Part shown: positions 1-9,914 of the stretch, piece by piece | How positions within the stretch are numbered: position 1 is the stretch's first letter | Layout of the letters: every line of letters begins with the position of its first letter | Origin: Amycolatopsis sp. cg9 | GTDB taxonomy: Bacteria; Actinomycetota; Actinomycetes; Mycobacteriales; Pseudonocardiaceae | Assembly: GCF_041346945.1 (NCBI RefSeq) | Contig: NZ_CP166850.1 | Span: 7,920,501-7,984,500 of the forward strand | Direction of reading: 5' to 3' | Length of the DNA stretch: 64,000 bases | Made by a program: the position numbers and the translations under genes | Notes under the pieces: generated by a model | Told to the model about the DNA's origin: nothing | The model's database searches: none | Seen by the model: only the letters and a program-made list of their open reading frames with translations

Positions 1-216
1 GCCGGCGCGATCCGCGAGGAGGCCGTCGGGACCGGCGTCCGGGTCACGCTGATCAACCCGGGCATCACCGACACCGACATCCTCACCGACGAGCAGCGCA
101 AGAAGCCGAAGCTGGCGGCGGACGACATCGCCCGCGCGGTGCTCTACGCCCTCCAGCAGCCGCCCTCGGTCGACGTCAACGAGATCATGGTCCGCCCGAC
201 CGGCCAAGTGCTCTAG
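1..216 (+). CDS. SDR family oxidoreductase, C-terminal part
   Basis: The reading frame is open from the first base to TAG at 214-216 (71 residues). The stretch reading VTLINPGITDTDIL, followed by a DDIARAVLYAL helix and NEIMVRPTGQ at the end, is the usual C-terminus of classical short-chain dehydrogenases of the YdfG type: substrate loop after the last Rossmann strand, then the final helix and strand. The catalytic Ser-Tyr-Lys part lies outside the window, so the substrate cannot be inferred. The stop shares CTAG with the stop of the convergent gene. Confidence 0.8.
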   Translation, partial: AGAIREEAVGTGVRVTLINPGITDTDILTDEQRKKPKLAADDIARAVLYALQQPPSVDVNEIMVRPTGQVL

Positions 217-1235
217 CGGAGCCGGGCCACCCGGCCCTGGGCGCCGCTCGCCCAGCAGGCGGCGCCGGCGCAGGCCACGGAGTCGAAGCTGCCGGTGTCG
301 AACCGGGTCCAGTGCCGCCCGCCGTCGGGGCTGACGTCGCTGCCGCCGGGGCCGACCGCGAGCACCGTCCCGCCGCGCCAGGCCAGCCCGGAGCGGTACC
401 CCGCGGGGTACTGCCCCGGGGTGGTCCAGGTGCGGCCGCGGTCACCGGTCAGGGCGACCGCCGGGCCCGGCGCGTCCGGGGCGGCGAAGTCGCCGCCGAT
501 CGCGACCCCCTGGGACGGCAAGCGGAAGGCGAGGGCGAACACGCCCGCCGAGGGGCTGCTCGGCAACGGCGTGCCGGAAGCGGTCCAGTGGCGGCCGCCG
601 TCGCCGGAGTGCAGGACGCGGGCGGTGGCGCCGCCGCCGGTGGCGAGCCAGGCGTCGAACGGCCCCGACGTGGTGACGCACTGGCCGCTGGCCGCGAAGC
701 CCGCCTCACCGGGCAACGCGGGCGGGAAGCCGCTGTCGGGAACCGGCCGCCAGCTGCGGCCGCCGTCGAAGGTGGCCTGGACCCGGAACCGGCCGTCGAC
801 CGGGTCGCTCATCGCCAGGCCGCGCCACGGGTCGAAGAACGCGAGGCAGTCGTAGAAGGCGGCCGCGTCGGTGTTCTGGAACGTCCGGCGCCAGTGCGCG
901 CCGCCGTCGTCGGTCCGGTAGACGCGCGAGTCGGTGCCGGGGCCGATGGAGAGGATCACGGCGCGCTCGGCGTCGAAGGCCTCGATGTCGCGGAACTGGA
1001 GCGCCTCGGTGCCGGGCGGCCCGACGGACTTCCAGGAGGCCCCGCCGTCGGTGGTCCGCAGGACGGTCCCCTGGGTCCCGCTGACCCACGCGACGCGGGC
1101 GCTGACCGCGGAGAGGCCGCGGAACTGCGCGGTGACGCCGGTCGGCTTCAGCTCCCACGTGGGCGGGTGCTCCCCCGCCGACGCCGGGACCGCGACCGAA
1201 ACCAGCAGGGCGAGCACGAGCAGCACGACACGCAT
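213..1235 (-). CDS. secreted WD40/YVTN/BNR-like beta-propeller protein
   Basis: A 340-residue protein with a clear Sec signal peptide (MRVVLLVLALLVSVAVPASA, cleavage near residue 20). The mature part repeats Asp-box-like motifs (TTDGGASW, TDDGGAHW, FDGGRSW, GDGGRHW, GDRGRTW), the BNR/Ycf48-type propeller signature. Such proteins are extracytoplasmic and often called oxidoreductases in databases, but no catalytic residues are visible. ATG start. Its 3' end overlaps the convergent SDR gene by four bases. Exact role unknown. Confidence 0.8.
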   Translation of the reverse strand: MRVVLLVLALLVSVAVPASAGEHPPTWELKPTGVTAQFRGLSAVSARVAWVSGTQGTVLRTTDGGASWKSVGPPGTEALQFRDIEAFDAERAVILSIGPGTDSRVYRTDDGGAHWRRTFQNTDAAAFYDCLAFFDPWRGLAMSDPVDGRFRVQATFDGGRSWRPVPDSGFPPALPGEAGFAASGQCVTTSGPFDAWLATGGGATARVLHSGDGGRHWTASGTPLPSSPSAGVFALAFRLPSQGVAIGGDFAAPDAPGPAVALTGDRGRTWTTPGQYPAGYRSGLAWRGGTVLAVGPGGSDVSPDGGRHWTRFDTGSFDSVACAGAACWASGAQGRVARLR

Positions 1236-1298
1236 GCGGGAGATCCTGCCGCACCCGCCCGGCGACTTTCGTAGGGAACGCCGGGCGGGTGGGCGGGA

Positions 1299-2657
1299 CT
1301 AGAGCGAGCTGATCAGGCGCTCCACGCGCTCGTCGACCGAGCGGAACGGGTCCTTGCACAGGACCGTGCGCTGGGCCTGGTCGTTCAGCTTCAGGTGCAC
1401 CCAGTCGACCGTGAAGTCGCGGCCCGCGGCCTGGGCGGCGGCGATGAAGTCGCCGCGCAGCTTCGCGCGGGTCGTCTGGGGCGGGGTGTCCTTGGCGGCC
1501 TCGATCTCGCCGTCGTCGGTGACCCGGCGGACCAGGCCCTTGCGCTGCAGCAGGTCGAAGATGCCCCGGCCACGGCGGATGTCGTGGTAGGCCAGGTCGA
1601 GCTGCGCGATCCGCGGGCTGGACAGGTCCAGATCGTGCTTGTGCCGGTAGCGCTCGACCAGCCGGTGCTTGATCGCCCAGTCGATCTCGGTGTCGATCTT
1701 GCCGAAGTCCTGCTGCTCGACCGCGTCCAGCGCCCGGCCCCACAGCTCGACGACGCGCTCGTTGGCCGGCGTCGAGCCGTTGTCCTTGAGGTGCTGGACC
1801 GCGCGGGCGTGGTACTCGCGCTGGATGTCCAGCGCCGAGGCCTCGCGCCCGCCGGCCAGGCGGACCTGGCGGCGGCCGGTGAGGTCGTGGCTGATCTCGC
1901 GGATCGCCCGGATCGGGTTGTCCAGGGTGAAGTCCCGGAACTGGACACCGGCCTCGATCATCTCGAGCACCAGGTTCGCCGAGCCCACCTTGAGCATGGT
2001 CGTCGGCTCGGCCATGTTCGAGTCGCCCACGATGACGTGCAGGCGCCGGTAGCGCTCGGCGTCGGCGTGCGGCTCGTCGCGGGTGTTGATGATCGGCCGC
2101 GAGCGGGTCGTCGCGCTCGAGACGCCCTCCCAGATGTGTTCCGCACGCTGGGAGAGGCAGTAGACCGCCCCGCGCGGCGTCTGGAGCACCTTCCCGGCGC
2201 CGCAGATGAGCTGACGCGTCACCAGGAACGGCAGGAGCACGTCCGCGATCCGGGAGAACTCACCCGCGCGCGTGACCAGGTAGTTCTCGTGGCAGCCGTA
2301 GGAGTTGCCCGCGGAGTCGGTGTTGTTCTTGAACAGGAAGATGTCGCCGCCGATGCCCTCGTCGGCGAGCCGCCGTTCGGCGTCGACCAGCAGGTCCTCG
2401 AGGATCCGCTCCCCGGCCTTGTCGTGCGTGACCAGCTGGACCAGGTCGTCGCACTCGGCCGTCGCGTACTCGGGGTGCGAGCCGACGTCCAGGTAGAGCC
2501 GGGAGCCGTTCGACAGGAAGACGTTCGATGAGCGTCCCCACGACACGACCCGCCGGAAGAGGTAGCGCGCCACCTCGTCGGGCGAGAGCCTGCGCTGTCC
2601 GTGGAAGGTGCACGTGACCCCGAACTCGGTCTCGATGCCAAAGATCCGCCGCTGCAT
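1299..2657 (-). CDS. pafA: Pup--protein ligase PafA
   Basis: Ligates the C-terminal glutamate of Pup to substrate lysines using ATP, marking proteins for the proteasome. The protein (452 aa) starts [16 protein letters not shown], the conserved PafA N-terminus with the glutamine-synthetase-like nucleotide site, and has [41 protein letters not shown] and [21 protein letters not shown], all typical of the PafA/Dop family. The in-frame ATG 72 bases upstream is rejected because homologues begin at MQRRIFG and because a -10-like TACTCT lies six bases before 2657, so the mRNA is probably leaderless. Dop is encoded separately at 7852-9354. Confidence 0.97.
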   Translation of the reverse strand: MQRRIFGIETEFGVTCTFHGQRRLSPDEVARYLFRRVVSWGRSSNVFLSNGSRLYLDVGSHPEYATAECDDLVQLVTHDKAGERILEDLLVDAERRLADEGIGGDIFLFKNNTDSAGNSYGCHENYLVTRAGEFSRIADVLLPFLVTRQLICGAGKVLQTPRGAVYCLSQRAEHIWEGVSSATTRSRPIINTRDEPHADAERYRRLHVIVGDSNMAEPTTMLKVGSANLVLEMIEAGVQFRDFTLDNPIRAIREISHDLTGRRQVRLAGGREASALDIQREYHARAVQHLKDNGSTPANERVVELWGRALDAVEQQDFGKIDTEIDWAIKHRLVERYRHKHDLDLSSPRIAQLDLAYHDIRRGRGIFDLLQRKGLVRRVTDDGEIEAAKDTPPQTTRAKLRGDFIAAAQAAGRDFTVDWVHLKLNDQAQRTVLCKDPFRSVDERVERLISSL

Positions 2658-2663
2658 TCCACC

Positions 2664-2669
2664 AGAGTA
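2664..2669 (-). promoter_or_regulatory. -10 element of pafA (leaderless)
   Basis: TACTCT ends six bases before the pafA ATG, the spacing that places the transcription start at the A of ATG. No Shine-Dalgarno lies between. No -35 is evident. Confidence 0.5.
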
Positions 2670-2799
2670 GGCGCTGGACCCCCTTCGACGGTGCGCCGTT
2701 CGGGCGTCGACACGCCCCCGGTATGCCACAGACGGTGAAAACTCCCCGATTCAGGCACGATTGGAGCACTGCTCTTGACGTACCGCGGAAGGCGACTCC

Positions 2800-4281
2800 T
2801 TGACACACCAGCTCATCCAGGCCTTCCGGCGGGTCGGGCGCACCGACCGCGCCCTCATGCGGCGCAGCGCCGCCCTGCCGGCCACGAAAGCCGACGACGC
2901 GCTGATGGCGCTGTCCAGATCGGCGAACAAGTCGCGCCTGTGGTGGGGGGTCGCGGCGCTGCTCGCCGCGCGCCAGGGTCCCACCCGGCGGGCCGCGCTG
3001 CGCGGGGTCGTGGCGATCGCCGGGGCCAGCGCCGCGGCGAACCTCCTCGGGAAACCGCTGTTCCCGCGCCGCCGCCCGGCCGAGGAGGCCGTGCCGATGC
3101 ACCGCCGCCTGCGGAAACGGCCCACCTCGTCGTCGTTCCCGTCCGGGCACTCCGCGTCCGCGGCCGCCTTCGCGACGGCGGTGGCGCTGGAGTCACCGCG
3201 AGCCGGGCTCGCCGTGGCCCCGCTGGCGCTGGCCGTCGCCTACTCGCGGGTGCACACCGGCGTGCACTGGCCCTCCGACGTCGGCGTCGGCCTGGCCATC
3301 GGCACCGGCGTGGGCCTGGCCACCCGGCACTGGTGGCCGCTGCACGACGACGTCCCCGCCCGCACGGCTCACGACGCCGACGCGCCCGAGATGGTCGACG
3401 GCGACGACATGCTCGTGCTGGTCAACCCGAAGTCCGGGATCGACGGCCAGGACCCGACCGAGGACGCCCGGCACGCCTGGCCGAAGGCCGAGATCCTCTA
3501 CCCGGACCCCGAGCAGGACCTGATCGCCCAGCTCGAAAGCGAGATCGACGCTCGGGGCACGGTCCGGGCACTCGGTGTCGCGGGCGGGGACGGCACCGTC
3601 GCCGCGGTCGCCGCGGTCGCCGCCGAGCGCGACCTGCCGCTCGCCCTGATCCCGGCGGGCACGCTCAACCACTTCGCCCGCGACGTCGGCGTCAGCTCCA
3701 TGCCCGACGCGGACGCGGCGACCGAGATCGGCAACGCCGTCGGCATCGACCTCGGCGAGGTCCGGATCGACGGGAACGACGCGTCCGCGCACCGCTGGTT
3801 CGTCAACACCGCCAGCCTCGGCGGCTACCCGGAGATGGTGCGGCTGCGCGAGAAGCTGCAGGAGAAGCACCCCAAGTGGCCGTCCGCGGCGATCGCGCTG
3901 GCCAGGACGCTGCGGCACGCCAAGCCGCTGACCGTCCGGCTCAACGGCAAGCTCACCCAGGTGTGGCTGCTGTTCGTCGGCAACGGCACGTACGCGCCGA
4001 AGGGGTTCGCGCCCAGCCGCCGGCCCGCGCTCGACACCGGGCTGCTGGACATCCGCTACCTGCGCGCCGACCTGCCCTACTCGCGCGCCCGGTTCCTGGC
4101 GGCGATGCTCACCCGCACCCTGGCCGCCAGCCATGTCTACCAGGAGCTCGACCTGCCCGAGCTGGACGTCGAGCTGCTCGACGGCCACCGCCGCGTCGCC
4201 ACCGACGGCGAGGTCGGCCCGCTCGGCAACCGGTTCCGCTTCCGGTCCCGCCCCAGCGCGCTCACCATCTACCGCCTTTAG
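2800..4281 (+). CDS. PAP2 phosphatase - diacylglycerol kinase fusion
   Basis: A 493-residue two-domain lipid enzyme. Residues 1-180 hold the PAP2 signatures: KPLFPRRRP (85-93), PSGHS (114-118) and SRVHTGVHWPSD (149-160). Residues about 200-493 are a DAGK/YegS-type kinase domain with VNPKSG and the nucleotide-binding GGDGT (262-266), followed by IPAGTLNHFARD. It may therefore both dephosphorylate a lipid phosphate and phosphorylate a lipid alcohol. TTG start with GGAAGG about seven bases upstream. Divergent from pafA; the esterase gene follows on the same strand. Confidence 0.88.
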   Translation: MTHQLIQAFRRVGRTDRALMRRSAALPATKADDALMALSRSANKSRLWWGVAALLAARQGPTRRAALRGVVAIAGASAAANLLGKPLFPRRRPAEEAVPMHRRLRKRPTSSSFPSGHSASAAAFATAVALESPRAGLAVAPLALAVAYSRVHTGVHWPSDVGVGLAIGTGVGLATRHWWPLHDDVPARTAHDADAPEMVDGDDMLVLVNPKSGIDGQDPTEDARHAWPKAEILYPDPEQDLIAQLESEIDARGTVRALGVAGGDGTVAAVAAVAAERDLPLALIPAGTLNHFARDVGVSSMPDADAATEIGNAVGIDLGEVRIDGNDASAHRWFVNTASLGGYPEMVRLREKLQEKHPKWPSAAIALARTLRHAKPLTVRLNGKLTQVWLLFVGNGTYAPKGFAPSRRPALDTGLLDIRYLRADLPYSRARFLAAMLTRTLAASHVYQELDLPELDVELLDGHRRVATDGEVGPLGNRFRFRSRPSALTIYRL

Positions 4282-4384
4282 CCGCGCTTTACCTTCTCTC
4301 AACGAACCCACAGGGACCACTGGCTAGCTTCGCGATCGAGATGCGGGTGATCATGCCCGCGGCCAGGGGACGAGCGGGGATGAG

Positions 4385-5572
4385 ATGGACGGGCACGGGG
4401 TGGCGCGCGCCTTCCACGGGGTCGCCGCCGATCCGGTGCTGCCGGGCGACGTCACCGCCCGCGCCCGCGACCTGGGCCCGCTCGAGTCCCCGCTCATCTG
4501 GCTCGCGCTCGCCTCGGCCGCCGTCGCCGTCCTCGCCGTGGTCGTCGCGCTCTGGTACCGCCGCCGGGTCCGGCGCTGGGGGTTCACCGCCTTCGGGGTG
4601 CTCCTGCTGCTCGCCGCGGTCACCGCGCTGAACAGCTACGTCGGGTACGTCCGCACCACCGACGACCTCGCGCGCCTGCTCCAGAAGGGCCCCGGCCCGG
4701 CCAACCTGGCCGGGCGCCTGCTCGACGACGGCAAGGACGCCCCGTCCGCGCCCCGGCCCAGCGCCCCGGCCACCGCCGGCGGCCAGCGCGTCGACGTGCT
4801 GAGCGTGCCCGACCCGGCGCACGGCGTCCCGTCGGGCAGCAACTACGTCGTCCTGCCGCCGGGCTACGACCAGGACACCGCCCGCCGCTACCCGGTCGTC
4901 TACCTCATCCACGGCTACCCGTTCGGCGGCCCCCGCGACTGGCTGACCTCCGGCGACGCGCCCGGCACGCTCCTGGCGCTGCAGCAGGCCGGCGTGATCG
5001 CCCCGATGATCGTGGTCAGCGTCGACCTGACCGCCGGCAACCCCAGCACCGACTGGGAGTGCCTCGACGTCCCCGGCGGCCCCAAGCTGGAGACGTACCT
5101 GACGGCGACCGTGGTCCCGGCCGTCGACCACCGCTACCGCACCCTCGCCGACCGCGGTCACCGGGCACTGGGCGGCATGTCCGGCGGCGGCTTCGGCGCG
5201 CTGAACATCGGGCTGCACCACGTCGACGAGTTCTCGGCACTGGTGATCGCCCTGCCCTACGACGACCTCAACGACTCGGTCGGCATCCTCGGCGGCGACC
5301 AGGCCGCCATCGCCGCCAACACGCCGCGCCGGTACCTGCCGACGATGAAGTTCACGGCGCCGATCTCGGTGATGCTGGCGGTGGGCACGGGCGCGCCGAC
5401 CGACGTGACGACCGCCCACCGGATCGCGGACGCCCTGCGTGCCCGCGGCCAGGAGGCGGTGGTGCACGCCGAGCGGGGGTTCAACCACACGTGGCACACC
5501 GCGAGGGCGACGCTGCCGTACCTGCTGGCGTTCGCCGACCAGAACTTCCGGGCCTCGCCGGCGACTTCCTGA
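4385..5572 (+). CDS. membrane-anchored alpha/beta-hydrolase, Ag85/esterase family
   Basis: 395 aa with two N-terminal membrane segments (about 36-59 and 66-89), a Pro/Ala-rich linker and an extracytoplasmic esterase-D/antigen-85-like domain. Visible features are YPVVYLIHGYPFGG for the oxyanion region and GMSGGGFGAL with nucleophile Ser266; a His in GFNHTWH near the C-terminus is the likely catalytic histidine. Homologues act on esters of the cell envelope, substrate unknown. It follows the PAP2-DAGK gene by 103 bases, so a shared envelope-lipid role is possible. The start ATG at 4385 is one of a few nearby in-frame choices. Confidence 0.82.
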   Translation: MDGHGVARAFHGVAADPVLPGDVTARARDLGPLESPLIWLALASAAVAVLAVVVALWYRRRVRRWGFTAFGVLLLLAAVTALNSYVGYVRTTDDLARLLQKGPGPANLAGRLLDDGKDAPSAPRPSAPATAGGQRVDVLSVPDPAHGVPSGSNYVVLPPGYDQDTARRYPVVYLIHGYPFGGPRDWLTSGDAPGTLLALQQAGVIAPMIVVSVDLTAGNPSTDWECLDVPGGPKLETYLTATVVPAVDHRYRTLADRGHRALGGMSGGGFGALNIGLHHVDEFSALVIALPYDDLNDSVGILGGDQAAIAANTPRRYLPTMKFTAPISVMLAVGTGAPTDVTTAHRIADALRARGQEAVVHAERGFNHTWHTARATLPYLLAFADQNFRASPATS

Positions 5573-5706
5573 CGGGGTGCGGGCCCCGCCTCACCCGGCA
5601 CGGGTCCCCCGGCGGATCGCCGGCCCCGCCTGGCCGGGCCGGCTCCGCGCCCGGCCGGGTCACCGAGCGGGAACCGCGCCTGCCTCCACGCCGCCGCTGA
5701 ACGCGC

Positions 5707-5739
5707 GAACGGGGCGCGGCCACCGGCCACGCCCCGTTC
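5707..5739. terminator. bidirectional hairpin between esterase gene and prcA
   Basis: GAACGGGGCGCGGCC pairs with GGCCACGCCCCGTTC (14 of 15 bases) around a three-base loop, between two convergent genes. There is no clear U-tract, as is common for actinobacterial terminators. Confidence 0.6.
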
Positions 5740-5750
5740 CGCTCGGGACT

Positions 5751-6551
5751 TCACTCGCCTTCCGGCTTCGCCTCCGGCTCTTCGCCCGCCGGGTCCGGGA
5801 CCGGCAGGAGCGCGTCCAGGGCCGTTCCCGTCAGGCGGCGGAACGCGCGGCGCGGGCGGTCGCGGTCCAGGACCGCCACCTCCAGCTTGATCGGGTCGGC
5901 CTCGCCGTTGCCGTTCGCCGCGGCCGCCGTCGACGACGAAGCGGACGAAGACGACGAGGACGACGTCGTCGTGGCGGGCTGGCTCGGGGTTCGCAGCGCG
6001 GCCACCGCCACGCTCAGCGCGCCCTGCAGGTCCAGGCCGTCTTCGAAGGTTTCCTTCAGCTTCGTCGCGATCTTCTCGTTCTGACCGCCCATGACCACGT
6101 ACTGCGGCTCGTCGAAGATCGACCCGTCGTAGGTCAGCCGGTAGAGCTGGTCCTCCGCCGAGCTCGCCCCGACCTCCGCGACGCAGACCTCGACCTCGAA
6201 CGGCTTCAGCTGCTCGGTGAAGATGCTGCCCAGCGTCGCCGCGTAGGCGTTCGCCAGTGCCCGCGCGCTCACGTCGCGCCGGTCGTACTGGTAGCCCTTG
6301 AGGTCGGCGTGACGGATGCCCGCCACGCGCAGGTTCTCGAACTCGCTGTAGCGCCCGACCGCCGCGAAGCCGATGCGGTCGTAGATCTCCGACACCTTGT
6401 GCAGCGTCGCCGACGGGTTCTCCGCCACGAACAGCACGCCGCCCGCGTACTTCAGCACCACCACGCTCCGGCCGCGCGCGATGCCCTTGCGCGCCAGCTC
6501 GGAACGCTCCCGCATCAGCTGCTCGGGAGAGGCATACAACGGCATCGTCAC
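5751..6551 (-). CDS. prcA: proteasome subunit alpha PrcA
   Basis: Alpha-ring subunit of the 20S core (266 aa). The N-terminus [31 protein letters not shown] is the conserved actinobacterial alpha-subunit start, whose first residues form the gate of the chamber. The body ends in a Ser-rich, acidic and basic tail from about residue 195, as in other actinomycetes. GTG start at 6551, with GGAG about nine bases upstream; an ATG at 6545 is an alternative. It lies 53 bases downstream of prcB in the same operon. Confidence 0.96.
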   Translation of the reverse strand: MTMPLYASPEQLMRERSELARKGIARGRSVVVLKYAGGVLFVAENPSATLHKVSEIYDRIGFAAVGRYSEFENLRVAGIRHADLKGYQYDRRDVSARALANAYAATLGSIFTEQLKPFEVEVCVAEVGASSAEDQLYRLTYDGSIFDEPQYVVMGGQNEKIATKLKETFEDGLDLQGALSVAVAALRTPSQPATTTSSSSSSSASSSTAAAANGNGEADPIKLEVAVLDRDRPRRAFRRLTGTALDALLPVPDPAGEEPEAKPEGE

Positions 6552-6604
6552 GGTGTGTGCTCCAGGTCTTCCGGTGTTCCTACGTTCACTGGTCCGGCTC
6601 CGGC

Positions 6605-7459
6605 TCAGGCCAGCCGACGCTGCTGGCGCTCGATCCGGCCCTGCACGACCGCCTCGGCGACGGCCGCGGTCTCCGACTCCGGCAGCTGCACGGCGCCGTG
6701 CTCCGCGGTGATCGTCACGACGCTCGGGAAGATCCGCCGCACGAGGTCCGGCCCGCCCGACGCGGTGTCGTCGTCCGCCGCGTCGTAGAGCGCCTCGACC
6801 GCCACCCGCACCGCGCCTTCGGCGTCGGCGTCCGGGTCGTGCAGCTTCTTCAACGCCGATTTCGCGAACAGCGAACCCGAGCCGATGCCCGCGTAGCCGC
6901 CGTTCTCCTCGTAGCGGCCGCCCGCGGCGTCGTACGAGACGATCCGGCCCGCGTGCTTGGCGTCCTCGGCTTCCAGGTCGTACCCGACGAACAGCGGGAT
7001 GGCCGCCAGCCCGGCCATCGCCATCTCGAGGTTCGCCTTGACCATGCCGGCCAGCTTGTTCGTCTTGCCGTCCAGCGACAGCGAAACGCCCTCGATCTTC
7101 TCGTAGTGCGCCAGCTCGACCGCGTACAGCCGCACCATCTCCACGGCCAGCCCCGCCGTGCCCGCGATGCCGACCGCCGAATACTCGTCGGTGACGTGCA
7201 CCTTCTCGATGTCGCGGCTCGCGATCAGGTTCCCGGACGTCGCCCGCCGGTCACCCGCGATCAGCACACCGCCCGCGAACGTGCAGGCCACGATCGTCGT
7301 CCCGTGCGGCACGCCCAGTTCGGCCACGCCGCCCGTCACCCGCCGCTCCGGAAGCAGCTCCGGCGCCTGTACCCGCAAGAAGTCCGAAAACGACGAAGTC
7401 GCCGACGAGAAGTACGCGGCAGGCAGCGCGGGACCCGAGATGCCCCTGGTGTTGTCCAT
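6605..7459 (-). CDS. prcB: proteasome subunit beta PrcB
   Basis: Catalytic beta subunit (284 aa). The 53-residue propeptide ends PHG and autocleavage would expose Thr54 of [20 protein letters not shown]; Asp and Lys residues of the N-terminal nucleophile hydrolase site follow ([14 protein letters not shown]). Assembles with PrcA into the 20S core that degrades pupylated proteins delivered by Mpa. Lies between pup (111 bases upstream) and prcA (53 bases downstream). ATG start with no strong ribosome binding site. Confidence 0.97.
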   Translation of the reverse strand: MDNTRGISGPALPAAYFSSATSSFSDFLRVQAPELLPERRVTGGVAELGVPHGTTIVACTFAGGVLIAGDRRATSGNLIASRDIEKVHVTDEYSAVGIAGTAGLAVEMVRLYAVELAHYEKIEGVSLSLDGKTNKLAGMVKANLEMAMAGLAAIPLFVGYDLEAEDAKHAGRIVSYDAAGGRYEENGGYAGIGSGSLFAKSALKKLHDPDADAEGAVRVAVEALYDAADDDTASGGPDLVRRIFPSVVTITAEHGAVQLPESETAAVAEAVVQGRIERQQRRLA

Positions 7460-7570
7460 ACGTGCTCAAAAGTCCCATCTGTGCGGGCCGGAGCCCCGCG
7501 CGCGCCAACGGCCACGCGGAACCCCGGCCGCCGGCTGAACGGTCGGCAAGGGCGCAGTGCCCCGGTGCGG

Positions 7571-7765
7571 CTATTCGCCGCCCTTCTGCACGTAGGCCCG
7601 GACGAAGTCCTCGGCGTTCTCTTCGAGCACGTCGTCGATCTCGTCGAGGATCGTGTCGACGTCCTCGCCGAGCTTCTCGCGCCGCTCCTGACCCGCCGCG
7701 CCGGTGTCGTCGAACTCCTCGTCGGAGTCACCACCGCCGTGCTTTTCGATCTTTTCCTGGGCCAT
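7571..7765 (-). CDS. pup: prokaryotic ubiquitin-like protein Pup
   Basis: 64 aa, acidic, largely disordered, with the conserved helical stretch DVDTILDEIDDVLEENAEDFVRAYVQKGGE. The C-terminus is encoded as Gly-Gly-Glu followed by TAG at 7571-7573. It is therefore already in the ligation-competent Glu form and does not need deamidation by Dop, unlike the Gly-Gly-Gln form of mycobacteria. ATG start; lies 86 bases downstream of dop and upstream of prcB. Confidence 0.97.
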   Translation of the reverse strand: MAQEKIEKHGGGDSDEEFDDTGAAGQERREKLGEDVDTILDEIDDVLEENAEDFVRAYVQKGGE

Positions 7766-7851
7766 CTCGCCTCCCGGTGTGGCTGATGTTTCCTAGCCTA
7801 CCCAGCGGCCCCGACATTCGGGGTCACGCCGCGATCGCTGGTGCGTCCCGC

Positions 7852-9354
7852 CTAGTCCGAACCGGTGAGCGCCTCCACCAACTCCTCCGCCGTCGCCGCG
7901 TTGTCCAGCAACTTGCCGACGTGCGCCTTCGTCCCCCGCAGCGGCTCCAGGGTCGGGATCCGCACCAGCGACTCCTTGCCCACGTCGAAGATGACCGAAT
8001 CCCACGACGCGGCCGCGATCGAGGCCGCGTACTTCTCCAGCGCCCGGCCCCGGAAGTACGCCCGGGTGTCCGACGGCGGCGTCGTGACCGCGGCGAGCAC
8101 CTCTTCCTCCGTGACCAGCCGCTTCATCGAGCCGCGCGTCACCAAGCGGTTGTACAGGCCCTTGGCCAGCCGCACGTCGGAGTACTGCAGGTCCACCAGG
8201 CGCAGCCGCGGTGCGCCCCAGGCCAGGCTGTCCCGCTGCCGGTAGCCCTCCAGCAGCCGCAGCTTCGCCGGCCAGTCCAGCCGGTCCGCGCACTCCTGCG
8301 GGTCGCGCGCCAGCGCGTCCAGCACCTCGCCCCAGACCCGCAGGACCTCCTTCGACGCCTGGTCGGCGCCCGTGCGCTCCAGGTTCAGCGAAGCGATCTC
8401 GTGGTAGGCGAACTGCAGGTCCAGGCCGGTGTACTTCTTGCCGTTCGCCAGTGCCACCTTGGCCTTCAGCGTCGGGTCGTGGCTGATCTGGTGCACCGCC
8501 TTGACCGGCTCGTCGAGCTTCAGGTCGTCGAACCGGATGCCCGACTCGATCAGGTCCAGCACCAGCGCCGTCGTCCCGACCTTCAGGTACGTCGAGTACT
8601 CCGACATGTTCGCGTCGCCGATGATGACGTGCAGCCGGCGGTACTTGTCCGCGTCCGCGTGCGGCTCGTCGCGGGTGTTGATGATCCCGCGCTTCAGCGT
8701 GGTCTCCAGGCCGACCTCGACCTCGATGTAGTCCGCACGCTGGGAGAGCTGGAACCCGGCCTCTTCGCTCTGCTGGCCGATGCCGACCCGGCCCGAGCCG
8801 GTCACGACCTGCCGCGACACGAAGAACGGCGTCAGCCCGGCGATCACCGCGGTGAACGGCGTCGACCGCGCCATCAGGTAGTTCTCGTGCGTGCCGTAGC
8901 TCGCGCCCTTGCCGTCGACGTTGTTCTTGTACAGCTGCAGCTGCGGCTGGCCCGGGACGGACGCCGCCTTCAGCGCGGCCTCCTCCATCACCCGCTCGCC
9001 CGCCTTGTCCCAGATGACCGCGTCCCGCGCGTTCGTCACCTCGGGCGCCGAGTACTCCGGGTGCGCGTGGTCGACGTACAGCCGCGCCCCGTTGGTCAGG
9101 ATGACGTTCGCCGCGCCCAGGTCTTCGACGTCCGGGTCGTGGCCCGGCCCGCCGGGCCCGGTCAGGTCGAACCCGCGCGCGTCCCGCAGCGGGCTCTCCA
9201 CCTCGTAGTCCCACCGCGCCCGCCGGGCGCGCGGGATGTCGGCCGCGGCCGCGTAGGCCAGCACGACCTGGGTCGAGGTGAGTACCGGGTTCGCCGTCGC
9301 GTCGCCCGGCACGGAGATGCCGTACTCGACTTCGGTTCCCATGATCCGCCGCAT
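7852..9354 (-). CDS. dop: depupylase Dop
   Basis: 500 aa, paralogue of PafA. It cleaves the isopeptide bond between Pup and substrates and, where Pup ends in Gln, deamidates it. Begins [14 protein letters not shown], with the nucleotide-site Glu, and has [17 protein letters not shown] with the Dop-specific loop just after it, [20 protein letters not shown], and [19 protein letters not shown]. Start 9354 agrees with the usual family N-terminus and with TAGGGT six bases upstream (leaderless). Given the GGE ending of Pup here, recycling is probably its main task. Confidence 0.96.
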   Translation of the reverse strand: MRRIMGTEVEYGISVPGDATANPVLTSTQVVLAYAAAADIPRARRARWDYEVESPLRDARGFDLTGPGGPGHDPDVEDLGAANVILTNGARLYVDHAHPEYSAPEVTNARDAVIWDKAGERVMEEAALKAASVPGQPQLQLYKNNVDGKGASYGTHENYLMARSTPFTAVIAGLTPFFVSRQVVTGSGRVGIGQQSEEAGFQLSQRADYIEVEVGLETTLKRGIINTRDEPHADADKYRRLHVIIGDANMSEYSTYLKVGTTALVLDLIESGIRFDDLKLDEPVKAVHQISHDPTLKAKVALANGKKYTGLDLQFAYHEIASLNLERTGADQASKEVLRVWGEVLDALARDPQECADRLDWPAKLRLLEGYRQRDSLAWGAPRLRLVDLQYSDVRLAKGLYNRLVTRGSMKRLVTEEEVLAAVTTPPSDTRAYFRGRALEKYAASIAAASWDSVIFDVGKESLVRIPTLEPLRGTKAHVGKLLDNAATAEELVEALTGSD

Positions 9355-9360
9355 GTCCCC

Positions 9361-9366
9361 ACCCTA
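9361..9366 (-). promoter_or_regulatory. -10 element of dop (leaderless)
   Basis: TAGGGT lies exactly six bases before the dop ATG, with no Shine-Dalgarno in between. It probably drives the dop-pup-prcB-prcA operon. Confidence 0.5.
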
Positions 9367-9395
9367 CGGGGTCGTCCTAGTGGAACGATGCACCC

Positions 9396-9914
9396 ATGCC
9401 AGGCAGTGACGAACTCGTTGCCCTCTATGACCAGGCCGGCTCGGTGGTCGGCGAGACCACCCGAGCCCGCGTCCGCGCCGAAGCCCTGTGGCACGCCGCC
9501 GGCGTCGTCCTGGTCCGTTCGGGTGACGGAAAGGCCGTCTACGTGCACCTCCGCACCGCGGACAAGGACGTGTTCCCGGCCACCTGGGACTGCTGGGCGG
9601 GCGGCGTGGTCGCCGCGGGCGAGACGCCCGCCGAGTGCGCCCGCCGCGAACTGGCCGAAGAACTCGGCGTCCGAGGGGTGGAACCCGTTCCGCTGTTCAC
9701 CAAGGTCTACGACGACGGCCGCAACCGCTGCCACAACTTCGCCTTCGAGGTCCGCTGGGACGGTCCGATCCGCCACCAGCCCGAAGAGATCGTCGAAGGC
9801 CGCTGGATCCCGCTCGAAGAGCTGCGCGCCTGGATCGACGACCCGGCACCGGCGCTGCCCTTCATCCCCGACGGCCGCGAAGGCGTCCAGGAGTGGTTCC
9901 GCCGCTACGGCTGA
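9396..9914 (+). CDS. NUDIX hydrolase
   Basis: 172 aa, with a full Nudix box from GGVVAAGETPAECARREL through AEELGV matching GX5EX7REUXEEXGU, which coordinates Mg for pyrophosphate hydrolysis. The N-terminal LYDQAGSVVGETTRARVRAE resembles the IDI-like/YfcD Nudix group. Substrate unknown. Divergent from dop with a 41-base gap; its 3' end overlaps the convergent lipoprotein gene by 10 bases. Confidence 0.88.
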   Translation: MPGSDELVALYDQAGSVVGETTRARVRAEALWHAAGVVLVRSGDGKAVYVHLRTADKDVFPATWDCWAGGVVAAGETPAECARRELAEELGVRGVEPVPLFTKVYDDGRNRCHNFAFEVRWDGPIRHQPEEIVEGRWIPLEELRAWIDDPAPALPFIPDGREGVQEWFRRYG

